Positions 1-7,752 of a stretch of 54,325 nt of DNA are shown in pieces. Each line of letters starts with the position of its first letter. The stretch's first letter is position 1. The position numbers and the translations under genes are program-made. This DNA is from Acidobacteriota bacterium (GTDB lineage: Bacteria; Acidobacteriota; Terriglobia; Terriglobales; Acidobacteriaceae), in NCBI GenBank assembly GCA_019351975.1, contig JABBOG010000024.1:1-54325 (forward strand). Reading direction: 5' to 3'. The notes under the pieces are model-generated. The model was not told where the DNA came from. It searched no databases and saw only the letters and a list, made by a program, of their open reading frames with translations.

Positions 1-10
1 TTGCATGGGC

Positions 11-1327
11 CTAAGCGCTCCTCAATGCCATCTTTACCACCTTGCTGTTGGCCTCACGCTTGGCCGTCATCAAAGCGTTTCCGTACACGTTCATCGTGGT
101 CGATACCTGGGCATGCCGCATCAGTTTCTGCTGCACACCGATAGGTGCCGAGGTGCTGTCCAGCCAAGAACGGTAGGTGTGGCGGAAGGTATGCCAACCT
201 ACGCTCCCATACTTTCCGGCAGCTTCCCACCGCTCGTCGTGCAGCGGCAGTCGCCTCCCGTTCGGCGTTTTGCCATCTTGCAAGCACCAGACGCCCGTCC
301 CTGCCCCGCACGTCGGGCATGCCACAAGGCAACAGCCAGCCGGACGAATGTAGTCCTGCTGGGCCGGAGCTGCGTGGAAGTGCCGTCCAGTAGACGTGCT
401 GGGAAACACCAGGTCCAACCCCACGAGTGGGGTTGAAATGCCGTTTTGCGCCTCGCGTTCGGCTCCCAACCTGCGTTTCCAAGTTAGGAGGACTTCCGCG
501 AAACCGGGATCAAGCGGCAATTCGTCCTCGGAGTAATCGGTCTTTACGGTCTTGACTCGGCCATGTACGACCGCCCGGACGACCTTCATACTCAGATTCT
601 CGAAGTCGATGTCTTCCCATTCGAGCGCCAGTATCTCTTCGGCGCGGAGGCCGGTGCATTGGGCGACCACCACCATCGTCTGGTAGGGTTCCGGCAGCAA
701 CGCGAGAATCTGGAAATACTGCTCGACGGTCAGGATGATCGGCCTCTTCTGTCGCTTGCTGACGCCTTTGATTTCGACCAACTCCATTGGATTCCGCTGC
801 CACTCGACCATCTCCCAGAGCATGGCCTTCTCGTACAGGCGGTACATGACAGCCTTGATGTGGCCTTTTGTTTTGGGTGCGGCTTCCAGTTCTCTGAGCC
901 ATGCTTGAATCAGCATCGGCTTCATCCGCGTGATGCGGGTTGTTCCCCATTTCGCGCGGACTCGCTTGATGACGCTGAGGTAGGAGATGACTGTCGAATA
1001 GCTCAGATCACCATCCTTGAGATGTTCACCGGGCCGACTCTGCTTGATTTCCATCATGCGTTCGTCCTCGATAAACCGGTCAAGAATGGCGTCGAAGGTC
1101 GGCTCCATCACGGCCAGGGTTGGGTTTTCTTGATTGAGTTTGAGCACGAAAGCTTCGAGATGCCGTTCTGCGGCGGTCTGCGTGGGAAACTTGTCGAGCC
1201 CCAGGAACAAGGATTTTCTCTTATTGGTTACGGGGTCTTGGTAGCGGTACTCCCAAGCCCATTGATTGTTTGCCCGCGCAACCTTGCGCAGGGTGCCGCG
1301 TTGAAAACGCTGCCGAGTGAACTTCAA
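11..1327 (-). CDS. int: Tyrosine recombinase (element integrase) with zinc-finger-like insertion
   Basis: Site-specific recombinase expected to integrate and excise the element. The 438-residue product has the tyrosine-recombinase set: Arg I at about R228 (TGLRAEE), a beta-hairpin Lys near K262, HxxR at H379/R382, box-II His at H405 and nucleophile Tyr at Y415 in MNVYG. The N-terminal ~190 residues look like an AP2-type arm-binding plus core-binding region. Unusual: between the beta-hairpin and HxxR there is an extra segment with a C-x2-C-x7-C-x14-H pattern (C337, C340, C348, H363), resembling the small zinc fingers of phage and plasmid proteins. The start is TTG, overlapping the stop of the upstream excisionase-like gene in TTGA, with AGGAG 8 nt upstream. 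The C-terminus lies at the extreme left end of the window, the usual place for an integrase beside a tRNA attachment site. Family assignment is secure; the role of the insertion is inference. Confidence 0.95.
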   Translation of the reverse strand: MKFTRQRFQRGTLRKVARANNQWAWEYRYQDPVTNKRKSLFLGLDKFPTQTAAERHLEAFVLKLNQENPTLAVMEPTFDAILDRFIEDERMMEIKQSRPGEHLKDGDLSYSTVISYLSVIKRVRAKWGTTRITRMKPMLIQAWLRELEAAPKTKGHIKAVMYRLYEKAMLWEMVEWQRNPMELVEIKGVSKRQKRPIILTVEQYFQILALLPEPYQTMVVVAQCTGLRAEEILALEWEDIDFENLSMKVVRAVVHGRVKTVKTDYSEDELPLDPGFAEVLLTWKRRLGAEREAQNGISTPLVGLDLVFPSTSTGRHFHAAPAQQDYIRPAGCCLVACPTCGAGTGVWCLQDGKTPNGRRLPLHDERWEAAGKYGSVGWHTFRHTYRSWLDSTSAPIGVQQKLMRHAQVSTTMNVYGNALMTAKREANSKVVKMALRSA

Positions 1328-1584
1328 GGATTTTGCTCCTGTCTAGTCACGACGGCCTGATCGGTTGTATTCAATTTTAGGCCAGCTTCAAGCCAGTTAT
1401 TCAGCGAACTCAGCCGAAACCTCCAGCGTTTTCCAACTTTGAAGGCAGGGACTTCATGCTGACGTGCCTTACCCTCAAGGGTCTTCCAGTGCATGCCCAG
1501 CACAGTAGCCGCTTCATGGAGGTCAAGCAGCGGTTCGAAGGCTGGTATCGGTGTGCGTGAATGTGGCTTCGCGGCAGAAAGCAT
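1324..1584 (-). CDS. Excisionase-like helix-turn-helix protein
   Basis: An 86-residue protein with a winged-HTH of the excisionase/HTH_17 type: residues about 20-65 read as a DLHEAATVLG helix-turn-helix start followed by FKVGKRWRFRLSSLNNWL, the standard ending of this domain. It lies directly upstream of the integrase and overlaps it by 4 bp, so the two are translationally coupled. The likely role is a recombination directionality factor or regulator of the integrase. That role is inferred from position and fold only; a transcriptional regulator with the same domain cannot be excluded. Confidence 0.8.
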   Translation of the reverse strand: MLSAAKPHSRTPIPAFEPLLDLHEAATVLGMHWKTLEGKARQHEVPAFKVGKRWRFRLSSLNNWLEAGLKLNTTDQAVVTRQEQNP

Positions 1585-1683
1585 ACAACCTCACTTTGAA
1601 TAACCCCAAGGAAGGGCGGAGATAACGTACGTGCTTTGAAGATGGCGGAGGATGCCTGTAGAGTCCAATTCACCGGAGGGGGT

Positions 1684-1708
1684 TGCTTATCAATGACGTT
1701 GATAAGCA
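1684..1708. repeat. Perfect 10-bp inverted repeat upstream of xis-int
   Basis: TGCTTATCAA, 5-nt spacer TGACG, then TTGATAAGCA: perfect 10-bp arms, about 100 bp upstream of the excisionase-like gene and about 80 bp upstream of the divergent LysR gene. There is no T-tract, so an operator or recombination-accessory protein site is more likely than a terminator. The rest of 1585-1787 shows nothing else I can name. Confidence 0.6.
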
Positions 1709-1787
1709 CACATCAGCCCACCTTTTCCGCAGGGTGAACATCTAAACGATTCAGCTTGACGATGGGACGCGCCTGCGCGCCAATACG

Positions 1788-2798
1788 TTGAAACAGAGGA
1801 CTGCCCAGTCCACGTCCTATCCCCATTTCTCCGAGTTCATGGGGTGCGGCATGTCAAAGAGCGAAACAAAGCATGAAACAAAACTCATGGAGTCAGTGAT
1901 CGCGCTCGCAGAGGAGCTGCACTTCGGGCGTGCGGCGCGCAGATTGCGCATCAGTCAGCCGATGCTGACAAAAAACATCCAAGATGTCGAAGCCCTCGTC
2001 GGCGGCCCTCTGTTTCTCCGTGACCGCAAACACGTTGCGCTGAGCGATGCGGGCCGCGCCTATGTGCAACAGGCACGGATCTCACTTCTCCACGGCGAAC
2101 GGGCCGTTCAATCCGCGCGAGTGGTGATTCAGGGCATGGACGCGATTTTCCATGTTGGACGTACCCCGTGTGCCGACCCGTTTTTGATTTCGACGCTTCT
2201 CTCGATTCAACTTCCTCTATTTCCACGTCTGAAGATCGATCTTGCCAGCAAGTTTCCGATGGACATCCTCCAAGACCTGATCTCAGGGTTGGTCGATTTA
2301 GCGATTGCACACGAACCGCCGGAATCGCCTTTGCTCACCTGTGTTCAGGTCGCAGAGCAACCGTTCTACATCGCGATGGCAAAACGAGATGGATTAGCGT
2401 CCTCCCCGTCGGTGTCGCTCGATCAGATGGACGGAAGGCAATGGATACTCTTCGAGCGCCAACTGCATCCGCCGGTGTATGACGCGATCATCCAGGCGGC
2501 GAGGCAGCAAGGTGTCCGTCCTCAGAGCATTCAGCACGTTATTGGCCCCGAAGAGGCATTTCCGTTTGTATCGGACGGTTCTGCCATCGCTTTCGTGGTG
2601 AAGTCTGCTGCGTTGCGGATGGCGCGCAATGGAGTGACCGTGCGCCCGCTGAACGAGTCGAACCTGAGACTGAAGACATGCCTGGTCTGCCGTGCAGATG
2701 ATGATTCAAAGATCGCCAGCGAATTTGTCCGAGCCTTCATGCGCAAGATGCCTGACAGAAACAAACACCAACAACTGCCACTTGCCTACCCGGCGTAG
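1788..2798 (+). CDS. LysR-family transcriptional regulator
   Basis: The N-terminal winged HTH is typical of LysR: LAEELHFGRAARRLRISQP followed by a recognition helix and VEALVGGPLFLRDR. A periplasmic-binding-protein-like effector domain follows from about residue 110 to 320. The open frame begins at 1788, but LysR proteins usually start 10-15 residues before the HTH, so Met22 (about 1851) or Met34 are plausible real starts. The gene is transcribed divergently from xis-int. Its target could be itself, the integration genes or the oxidoreductase cargo; the sequence does not decide. It ends 6 bp before the convergent zinc-ribbon gene. Confidence 0.9.
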   Translation: MKQRTAQSTSYPHFSEFMGCGMSKSETKHETKLMESVIALAEELHFGRAARRLRISQPMLTKNIQDVEALVGGPLFLRDRKHVALSDAGRAYVQQARISLLHGERAVQSARVVIQGMDAIFHVGRTPCADPFLISTLLSIQLPLFPRLKIDLASKFPMDILQDLISGLVDLAIAHEPPESPLLTCVQVAEQPFYIAMAKRDGLASSPSVSLDQMDGRQWILFERQLHPPVYDAIIQAARQQGVRPQSIQHVIGPEEAFPFVSDGSAIAFVVKSAALRMARNGVTVRPLNESNLRLKTCLVCRADDDSKIASEFVRAFMRKMPDRNKHQQLPLAYPA

Positions 2799-2803
2799 CG
2801 TTA

Positions 2804-3016
2804 TCAATGGACTGATTTCGGCTTCTTACGAGGCACTTGATCGACAACTTGTATTTCGATCTGACCGGACCAGTCGCAGCTCGGACAAGCCGCAATTCCG
2901 GTCGTGATTGCCTGCATATCCAGTTCCGCGAGATTGATGACATGTCCGCAGTTTGGACAGACGTGAGCGCTCTCCCACGCTTGCCCATTCTCCGGAACTG
3001 TGCCACTTGCACTCAT
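2804..3016 (-). CDS. Small zinc-ribbon protein
   Basis: A 70-residue protein with two Cys pairs, CPNCG near residue 20 and CPSC near residue 44, separated by a 20-residue spacer, as in a zinc ribbon. The central text CGHVINLAELD and the DWSGQIEIQVVD tail look conserved rather than random. It is cytoplasmic and its function is unknown. It is convergent with the LysR gene, and three other overlapping frames here lack any such motif. Confidence 0.6.
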   Translation of the reverse strand: MSASGTVPENGQAWESAHVCPNCGHVINLAELDMQAITTGIAACPSCDWSGQIEIQVVDQVPRKKPKSVH

Positions 3017-3114
3017 AGTCTTCAGGGAGTGAATCTCGCCTTAGCAAAGGTAATGCTGCACCTACAAAAACAATGAGCCGCGCGTCGTAAACAGCAACTC
3101 AGGTGAGTGGGCCG

Positions 3115-3321
3115 TTAGGCAGCCCATTCATCAAATCGGCGCATACTCTCCATCAGCTCGCATCCCACGAGGATGACAGAGCCCCACAATATGAAGGGGA
3201 CGCCATAGAGCAGAAGATGTTTACGGGAAGGAGCTAGCGCAAATATTCCTACCTTCACGATGGCGAATACATTCGCTGCGAGATAAGCGACCGCCAAAAT
3301 ACTCGCTACTAAGTTGTGCAT
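3115..3321 (-). CDS. Small membrane protein
   Basis: A 68-residue protein with two hydrophobic segments (about residues 3-30 and 35-56), predicted to span the membrane twice. A strong Shine-Dalgarno (AGGAGG-like, 8 nt before ATG) supports it as a real gene. No known family recognised. A decayed partial copy of the same gene lies at 9247-9330, also on the minus strand. Confidence 0.6.
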   Translation of the reverse strand: MHNLVASILAVAYLAANVFAIVKVGIFALAPSRKHLLLYGVPFILWGSVILVGCELMESMRRFDEWAA

Positions 3322-3416
3322 TTCCTCACCCTCCTTTGAATCCAGGCATCGTCATGTCGAAGGAATCGTGAGCAGCCTTGCCGGGACAGATTGGGACGCT
3401 TGCTACAGGCAAGCAT

Positions 3417-3884
3417 CTATTCGAGATCCTTCTTGATGCTATCGACCCCAGCTTGAGCACAGGCCTCGTCGCGAGGTCCGCCTCCGACGCCGATGGCACC
3501 AATGGTCACACTATGACTAACGATGGGTACCCCACCAGGTTGCGGCAGCAGCTCAGCGTCGACCAGAGCGGGATTTGCATGATTATCGGCGAGGAACTGG
3601 GCGAGTTTGCTCGTCGTCATACCGGTCGCTGCAGAACTGTACGCTTTGCGTCGGCTCGTGGCGATTCCGACAGGGCCAGCCTGGTCGCCGACGAGTACCA
3701 CTCGCGCCACGCCCTCGTGATCAGTGACTGTGACGGTTGCACGCGCATCGGCGCAGGCAACCAGCGTTGCCTGTGCGGCTTTGAGAGCAAGTGAGAGCGG
3801 CAGCTCGGGGGCTGGAGTGGCAGAGTGAACCTGCGCCGAGGCGCAGCCTAGGGTCACAAAAAACGCTAAAACCATCCGCTTCAT
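3417..3884 (-). CDS. Secreted GlcG/HbpS-family protein
   Basis: A 155-residue protein with an N-terminal signal peptide (MKRMVLAFFVTLGCASAQ, cleavage near residue 18-21) followed by a GlcG/HbpS (DUF336) domain. Hallmarks are LSLALKAAQATLVAC, the DHEG turn, SRRKAYSSAATGMTT, the LPQPGGVPI segment and GAIGVGGGPRDEACAQAG. Relatives bind haem or cobalamin or act as redox-stress sensors; here the exported location suggests a periplasmic binding or protective role. A strong minus-strand promoter lies about 45 bp upstream (3927-3955) with an overlapping imperfect palindrome, and the adjacent TetR gene (4000-4578) is the obvious candidate regulator. Confidence 0.88.
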   Translation of the reverse strand: MKRMVLAFFVTLGCASAQVHSATPAPELPLSLALKAAQATLVACADARATVTVTDHEGVARVVLVGDQAGPVGIATSRRKAYSSAATGMTTSKLAQFLADNHANPALVDAELLPQPGGVPIVSHSVTIGAIGVGGGPRDEACAQAGVDSIKKDLE

Positions 3885-3926
3885 TGTCTCGAGCCTTTCA
3901 AAATGGAGTCTTCACGCCCATACTGA

Positions 3927-3955
3927 TTAATAGTAGCGCTCGTAATTATTGTCAA
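3927..3955 (-). promoter_or_regulatory. Sigma-70-like promoter with overlapping operator for the GlcG-like gene
   Basis: On the minus strand: -35 TTGACA, 17-nt spacer, -10 TATTAA. The spacer holds an imperfect palindrome centred on AGCGCT with TAAT/ATTA outer arms. Position and symmetry fit repression by the neighbouring TetR protein, which is inference. Confidence 0.65.
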
Positions 3956-3999
3956 TCCCACCGTTCGCAATCAATGCCCCCGGCAAGGGGTGAAGACTT

Positions 4000-4578
4000 C
4001 TAAATCGATTGTCGGGATTGGCTTTTCTGCTGTTGGAGAAGGTACTCGCGGTTGACAGACAGAATACGATCGGACAATTTCTCATCGTCCACGGCGCGCG
4101 AAAGGATAATCGTGCCGATCATTGTCGCGAAGATCGGAAGTGCCTCATCTTCGCGTTGCCGTTTCCGTTTTCCGGGCAGCATCGACGCCAGCAGGTCCAT
4201 ACTGCGCTTCACAATTTCAGTAAATCGGGCACGAACCTCGGTGCTCTGTCGCGGTATTTCGGAACCCAATGTGGGTATGAAGCAGCCGGCCCCAGGATTG
4301 TCTCGATGAGCGGAAGAGATGTAAAGATCAATCACTCCAGAAATATTATCCAGCGTGGCACGCCTCGCGATAATCTTGTCAAAACCGTGAGTCAGTGACT
4401 CTGCCAGAACCTTGTCTTTTGAGCCAAAGTGACTATATAGACTGCCGTGAGTCATATTCGCGGCTTGTGCCAGGGCGTCCACGCCGATACCAGATATCCC
4501 ACGCTCTCGGAACAGCCTGGCAGCTTCAATTAGAAGATTCTCGCGGTTTTCGGCGGCCTTTTCTTTAGTCACATTCAT
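4000..4578 (-). CDS. TetR/AcrR-family regulator
   Basis: A 192-residue protein with an N-terminal TetR HTH: LLIEAARLFRERGISGIGVD, then LAQAANMTHGSLYSHFGSKD. The C-terminal ligand-binding half (GAGCFIPTLGSEIPRQ) resembles the AcrR/NemR-like regulators that often sit beside SDR and reductase genes. It reads in the same direction as the GlcG-like gene, with that gene's promoter between them, so it may control the GlcG-like gene, itself or the redox cargo to the right. Confidence 0.92.
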   Translation of the reverse strand: MNVTKEKAAENRENLLIEAARLFRERGISGIGVDALAQAANMTHGSLYSHFGSKDKVLAESLTHGFDKIIARRATLDNISGVIDLYISSAHRDNPGAGCFIPTLGSEIPRQSTEVRARFTEIVKRSMDLLASMLPGKRKRQREDEALPIFATMIGTIILSRAVDDEKLSDRILSVNREYLLQQQKSQSRQSI

Positions 4579-4608
4579 CTCTAGCCCTCACCTGTCGCGG
4601 TTCTCTTC

Positions 4609-4637
4609 AGCCTAACGAGCGCGTTTTGAAGTGTCAA
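4609..4637 (-). promoter_or_regulatory. Promoter for the TetR gene
   Basis: Minus-strand -35 TTGACA, 17-nt spacer, -10 TAGGCT, ending about 30 bp before the TetR ATG. The -35 is a perfect consensus; the -10 is fair. Confidence 0.5.
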
Positions 4638-4672
4638 AATGACGGGTGTGAAGCGTCCCATCATAGGTTCGG

Positions 4673-5284
4673 TCACACGCGCGGCAGAAGCACCAAGTCG
4701 GCCGCCTCGTCAGCATCTTTGAGGAGCGTCTTGCGTGGCGTCCCTATCTGCGCACGCATGGTCAGCCCACGCGCCAGATCAGCAACCTGGATCGCGCGCG
4801 CGGCGACGGGAAAGCCAGATGGGATTTCACCCGCGCTCATCCCGTCCCGGAAACGCCGCTCCAGCAGCGCCGCCCCGCCCGTGGCCGCGCTCTGCAAGAA
4901 ACGTTGAACTTCGGCGTCGTTCACAAGTGGCGCGACGCAAATCAGAAGGCAGCCACGGGCGGACCCTTTCTCGGTCGCACTTTCGACGTTGTACCTAAGA
5001 AAGGCCGCAATTGAATCGCGAAGTCTTTGTGGCGCCTGGAGTGCCTTCGCGGCTAATGCGCCTTTCCTTTCTGCGTATGCCCTGAGGACGCGCAAGAATA
5101 TCGCCCGCTTGTCCCCAAAGACGGCATACAGGCTTGGCCGTCCCACGCCCATCCCGGCGACTAGGTCGTCAATCGTCACTCCGTCATAGCCTTTCGACCA
5201 GAACACCTGGGTCGCCTTTTCAAGCGCCCCCGTTTCGTCGAAGCTGCGCGGTCGTCCTCGCGGTTTAGCGGTTTTTTGAATCAT
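4673..5284 (-). CDS. TetR/AcrR-family regulator
   Basis: A 203-residue protein beginning MIQKTAKPRGRPRSFDE, a lead-in typical of AcrR/ComR-type TetR regulators, followed by the HTH (ALEKATQVFWSKGYDGVTI, GVGRPSLYAVFGDK) and a C-terminal domain with ARGCLLICVAPL. It is divergent from an SDR gene region starting at 5412, and the 115-bp gap holds a perfect palindromic operator that overlaps a plus-strand promoter. The simplest reading is that it represses the SDR genes to its right. Confidence 0.92.
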   Translation of the reverse strand: MIQKTAKPRGRPRSFDETGALEKATQVFWSKGYDGVTIDDLVAGMGVGRPSLYAVFGDKRAIFLRVLRAYAERKGALAAKALQAPQRLRDSIAAFLRYNVESATEKGSARGCLLICVAPLVNDAEVQRFLQSAATGGAALLERRFRDGMSAGEIPSGFPVAARAIQVADLARGLTMRAQIGTPRKTLLKDADEAADLVLLPRV

Positions 5285-5299
5285 ATAGTTCTAAACTCC

Positions 5300-5339
5300 T
5301 TGACACCATCCATTCTATCAATATAGAACTAAATAGTTC
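5300..5339 (+). promoter_or_regulatory. Plus-strand promoter overlapped by a TetR-type operator
   Basis: TTGACA at 5300-5305, 16-nt spacer, TATAGA near 5322-5327. The -10 runs into a perfect inverted repeat, GAACTA-AA-TAGTTC (5326-5339), and a further half-like copy (TATAGTTCTA) lies at 5284-5293 by the TetR start codon. This fits autoregulation plus control of the SDR region by the divergent TetR. Confidence 0.6.
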
Positions 5340-5411
5340 GTAAATGGCAAGCTGACTCTAGGCTTCGTGCTTTTCCGGCTCTAGTTTTGCCGTTTCACTA
5401 AGGAGCCCCTC

Positions 5412-5677
5412 ATGAATTCGATCGCTCTCGTCACCGTCGCCATCTCCGGTTTCGATCATGCCGTTGGAACTGGATCTGAACGCACCGGCCAGCTTTCAGC
5501 CCGCGCTCACCGAGCCTGGCCCATCGCGCCCAGCGCGTCGATTTCCTCCTGCTCAATGCCGGAATGGTCCCAGGTAAGGAGCGCGTGCTCACTGCGGCGG
5601 GCGTCGAGACGGCGCAGGCCACGCTGAGCGGTCATCATCAACTGCCTGTCGGATTGCTCCATTCCCCAAGTAACTAA
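5412..5677 (+). pseudogene. Remnant of an SDR oxidoreductase gene
   Basis: Read in the frame that ends at TAA 5675-5677, the region from about 5531 encodes VDFLLLNAGMVPGK followed by VLTAAGVETAQATL and GHHQLPVGLL. This is the Asn-Ala-Gly stretch and following helices of a short-chain dehydrogenase. The Rossmann TGxxxGxG start and the catalytic Tyr/Lys half are missing, and the ATG at 5412 is in a different frame. It is therefore a frameshifted, internally deleted and truncated copy. It sits exactly where the TetR-controlled promoter fires, just upstream of an intact SDR gene, and probably was the original first gene of that transcript. Confidence 0.75.
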
Positions 5678-5698
5678 CAACCTAAGAAGGAGAACAAA

Positions 5699-6625
5699 AT
5701 GATCGAAAGTATCTTGATAACCGGAGCAAATGCTGGGCTTGGGAAAGAGACTGCCCGGCAGTTCGCCTTGAAACAGGAAACCAAAAGGGTGATTCTTTTT
5801 TGCAGAAATCGAGTGAGAGCGGCGGCGGCCAAAAAGGACCTTGAGGAGAAAACGGGGAAGAAGATTTTTGAAATTGTTATTGGGGATGTTACCGATGCAG
5901 ATTCCGTACGAAAGGCGGTCGGGGAGATAAGCGAACCGATTGATGCAGTCGTTCTAAATGCAGGCGGAACCATTGGGAAAACGGCTGCGACCCCTACGCC
6001 TTCCGGCATGAATCAATTAGCTGCCACGAATATTTTAGGCAATGTGGTGCTAGTGGATGAGTTGATCAAATGGGACAAGTTAAGGAAGGCCGTTCTAGCG
6101 GTCAGTGCCGAAGCTGTTCCGGGCGTAAAGATGCTCGGAGTAAAACGAGTTTCCATGAGCACTTCTTCTGTCGATGAGTTTGTTGCTGTTCTTGATGGAT
6201 CCTATTTCGGCAAGAAGTTCGTGGCATTGAATGCCTACTCCTATGTCAAGTATGCGGAGACCATGTGGGCGTTATCGATGGCAAGAAAGTACCCCCAGCT
6301 TAAGTTTGTCGCTGTGAGCCCGGGGAATACAAAAGGAACCCAGGCGGCAGACAGCCTTCCGCCACCAATGCGGTTCATGCTGAACTACGTGATGATGCCG
6401 ATCGTCTTCCCATTGATGGGCGAGATGGTGCATACGCTGGACGTAGGTGCAAAACGCTTCGTCGATGCCATTTCGGATGAGCGCTACAAGAGCGGCGTGT
6501 TTTATGCCAGCAAAGAGGGTAAGTTATCGGGCGAGATGGTGGACCAGAGCACCTTCTTTCCTGATTTGAAGGACTCCTCCTTTCAAGATAACGCCAACGC
6601 GGCAATTCACCGTTTCACGACTTAG
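5699..6625 (+). CDS. Short-chain dehydrogenase/reductase (SDR)
   Basis: A 308-residue NAD(P)-dependent oxidoreductase. The Rossmann motif is TGANAGLG at residues 8-15, with FCRNRVRA as the cofactor-specificity region, LNAGG in place of NNAG, a Ser near residue 145-160 and YSYVK as the YxxxK catalytic pair. The later segment VSPGNTKGTQ is the usual post-catalytic loop. Good ribosome-binding site (AAGGAG, 9 nt before ATG). Substrate unknown. AT-richer codon use than its neighbours hints at separate acquisition. It lies downstream of the TetR-operated promoter and the SDR remnant. Confidence 0.92.
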   Translation: MIESILITGANAGLGKETARQFALKQETKRVILFCRNRVRAAAAKKDLEEKTGKKIFEIVIGDVTDADSVRKAVGEISEPIDAVVLNAGGTIGKTAATPTPSGMNQLAATNILGNVVLVDELIKWDKLRKAVLAVSAEAVPGVKMLGVKRVSMSTSSVDEFVAVLDGSYFGKKFVALNAYSYVKYAETMWALSMARKYPQLKFVAVSPGNTKGTQAADSLPPPMRFMLNYVMMPIVFPLMGEMVHTLDVGAKRFVDAISDERYKSGVFYASKEGKLSGEMVDQSTFFPDLKDSSFQDNANAAIHRFTT

Positions 6626-6882
6626 GCACTCGGAACGGACGTCTCGGGGCAATTCTTCGCCTCGGCTCGCACCTGAACGTCCACGATTGCGCCACCCAAG
6701 GAGCCGGGTGCCAGGGCGTCGTCACGGTCTCAACTATCGACTTGTCTAGCCCAGCATCCTGAGCGCGGCGTGGTGAAGAAAGCGCTGATCGGCGCATCAC
6801 TAGATGCACAACAACCTTGCCCTTCCTCACCTTGGAATCACGGCGACTAAACGAACAACAAACAGTTACAGGGAGAATTCTT

Positions 6883-7629
6883 ATGAAACGGTACGAAGGA
6901 AAAAAGGTGGTCATCCTCGGCGGCACGAGCGGCATGGGACTTGCTACGGCGAAAATGCTGCTTGATGGAGGCGCGAGCGTTCTGGTGACGGGTCGCTCGA
7001 AGGAAGGCCTGGATTCAGCGCAGAAAGAGCTCGGGGCTGAAGTCATCGTGGTTGCGAGCGACGCGCGGTCGTTGACGGATCTCGACGCACTGACCTCGCG
7101 AGTTAAAGCCCAGTTCGACACCCTCGACCTGCTGTTCGTGAACGCCGGGTTCAGCATTCCAACGCCTCTCGATAACGTGACCGAGGCCATCTACGACGAG
7201 ATGTTCAACCTGAACTCCAAAGGACCGTTTTTCGCAGTCCAGAAGTTCGCGCCGATGATCAACCGTGGAGGTTCTGTCGTCCTCACGACCTCCGTCGCCA
7301 ACGTCAAGGGCCTGCCCGGCCAATCCACATACGGAGCCGCCAAGGCTGCGCTACGGTCGTTCGCTCGGACGCTCGCTGCTGAGTTGGCTCCTCGCGAGAT
7401 TCGCGTCAACGCGATCACGCCCGGTCCCATCGATACGCCGATCCTCAACAAAGTGTTTCCCGATAAAAACGTGGTCGCCCAGGTTAGGGAGAAAACGATC
7501 GGCATGATTCCCATGAAGCGCTTCGGGACGTCGGAGGAAATCGCGAAGGCGGCCCTTTTCCTTGCGTTCGACGCGACCTTCACGACCGGTGCCGAACTTC
7601 CGGTCGATGGGGGCTGGTCGCAACTCTAA
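6883..7629 (+). CDS. SDR-family oxidoreductase
   Basis: A classical-type SDR of 248 residues. GGTSGMGLA forms the cofactor loop (residues 10-18), VNAGF the NAG motif, TTSVANV holds the catalytic Ser, YGAAK the Tyr/Lys pair, and ITPGPIDTPIL and ELPVDGGW the C-terminal signatures. The start was set at 6883, not the upstream in-frame codons, because GGGAG lies 8 nt before this ATG and the Rossmann strand begins directly after it. It is closely related in wording to the SDR at 10476-11225, suggesting paralogues. The 6626-6882 gap before it holds no gene I can identify. Confidence 0.93.
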   Translation: MKRYEGKKVVILGGTSGMGLATAKMLLDGGASVLVTGRSKEGLDSAQKELGAEVIVVASDARSLTDLDALTSRVKAQFDTLDLLFVNAGFSIPTPLDNVTEAIYDEMFNLNSKGPFFAVQKFAPMINRGGSVVLTTSVANVKGLPGQSTYGAAKAALRSFARTLAAELAPREIRVNAITPGPIDTPILNKVFPDKNVVAQVREKTIGMIPMKRFGTSEEIAKAALFLAFDATFTTGAELPVDGGWSQL

Positions 7630-7752
7630 GGCGACGCCAGAGCGCACCTGATGCGATACAGAAGGCAGTGGCGACGGCTCGGTCATCGCCACTGCTCCCT
7701 CAGAGCAAGTAGTCCAAGCCTGCTCGGTCTAAGGCAAACCACGGAGGAAACA

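Noticed and set aside
563-1360. 265-codon plus-strand frame opposite the integrase
   Set aside because: It is antisense to a gene with all catalytic motifs, and its translation shows no domain.
6626-6882. Possible gene remnant between two SDR genes
   Set aside because: A minus-strand stretch reads like a C-terminus (IVDVQVRAEAKNCPETS) but no family could be recognised and no start or RBS is visible.
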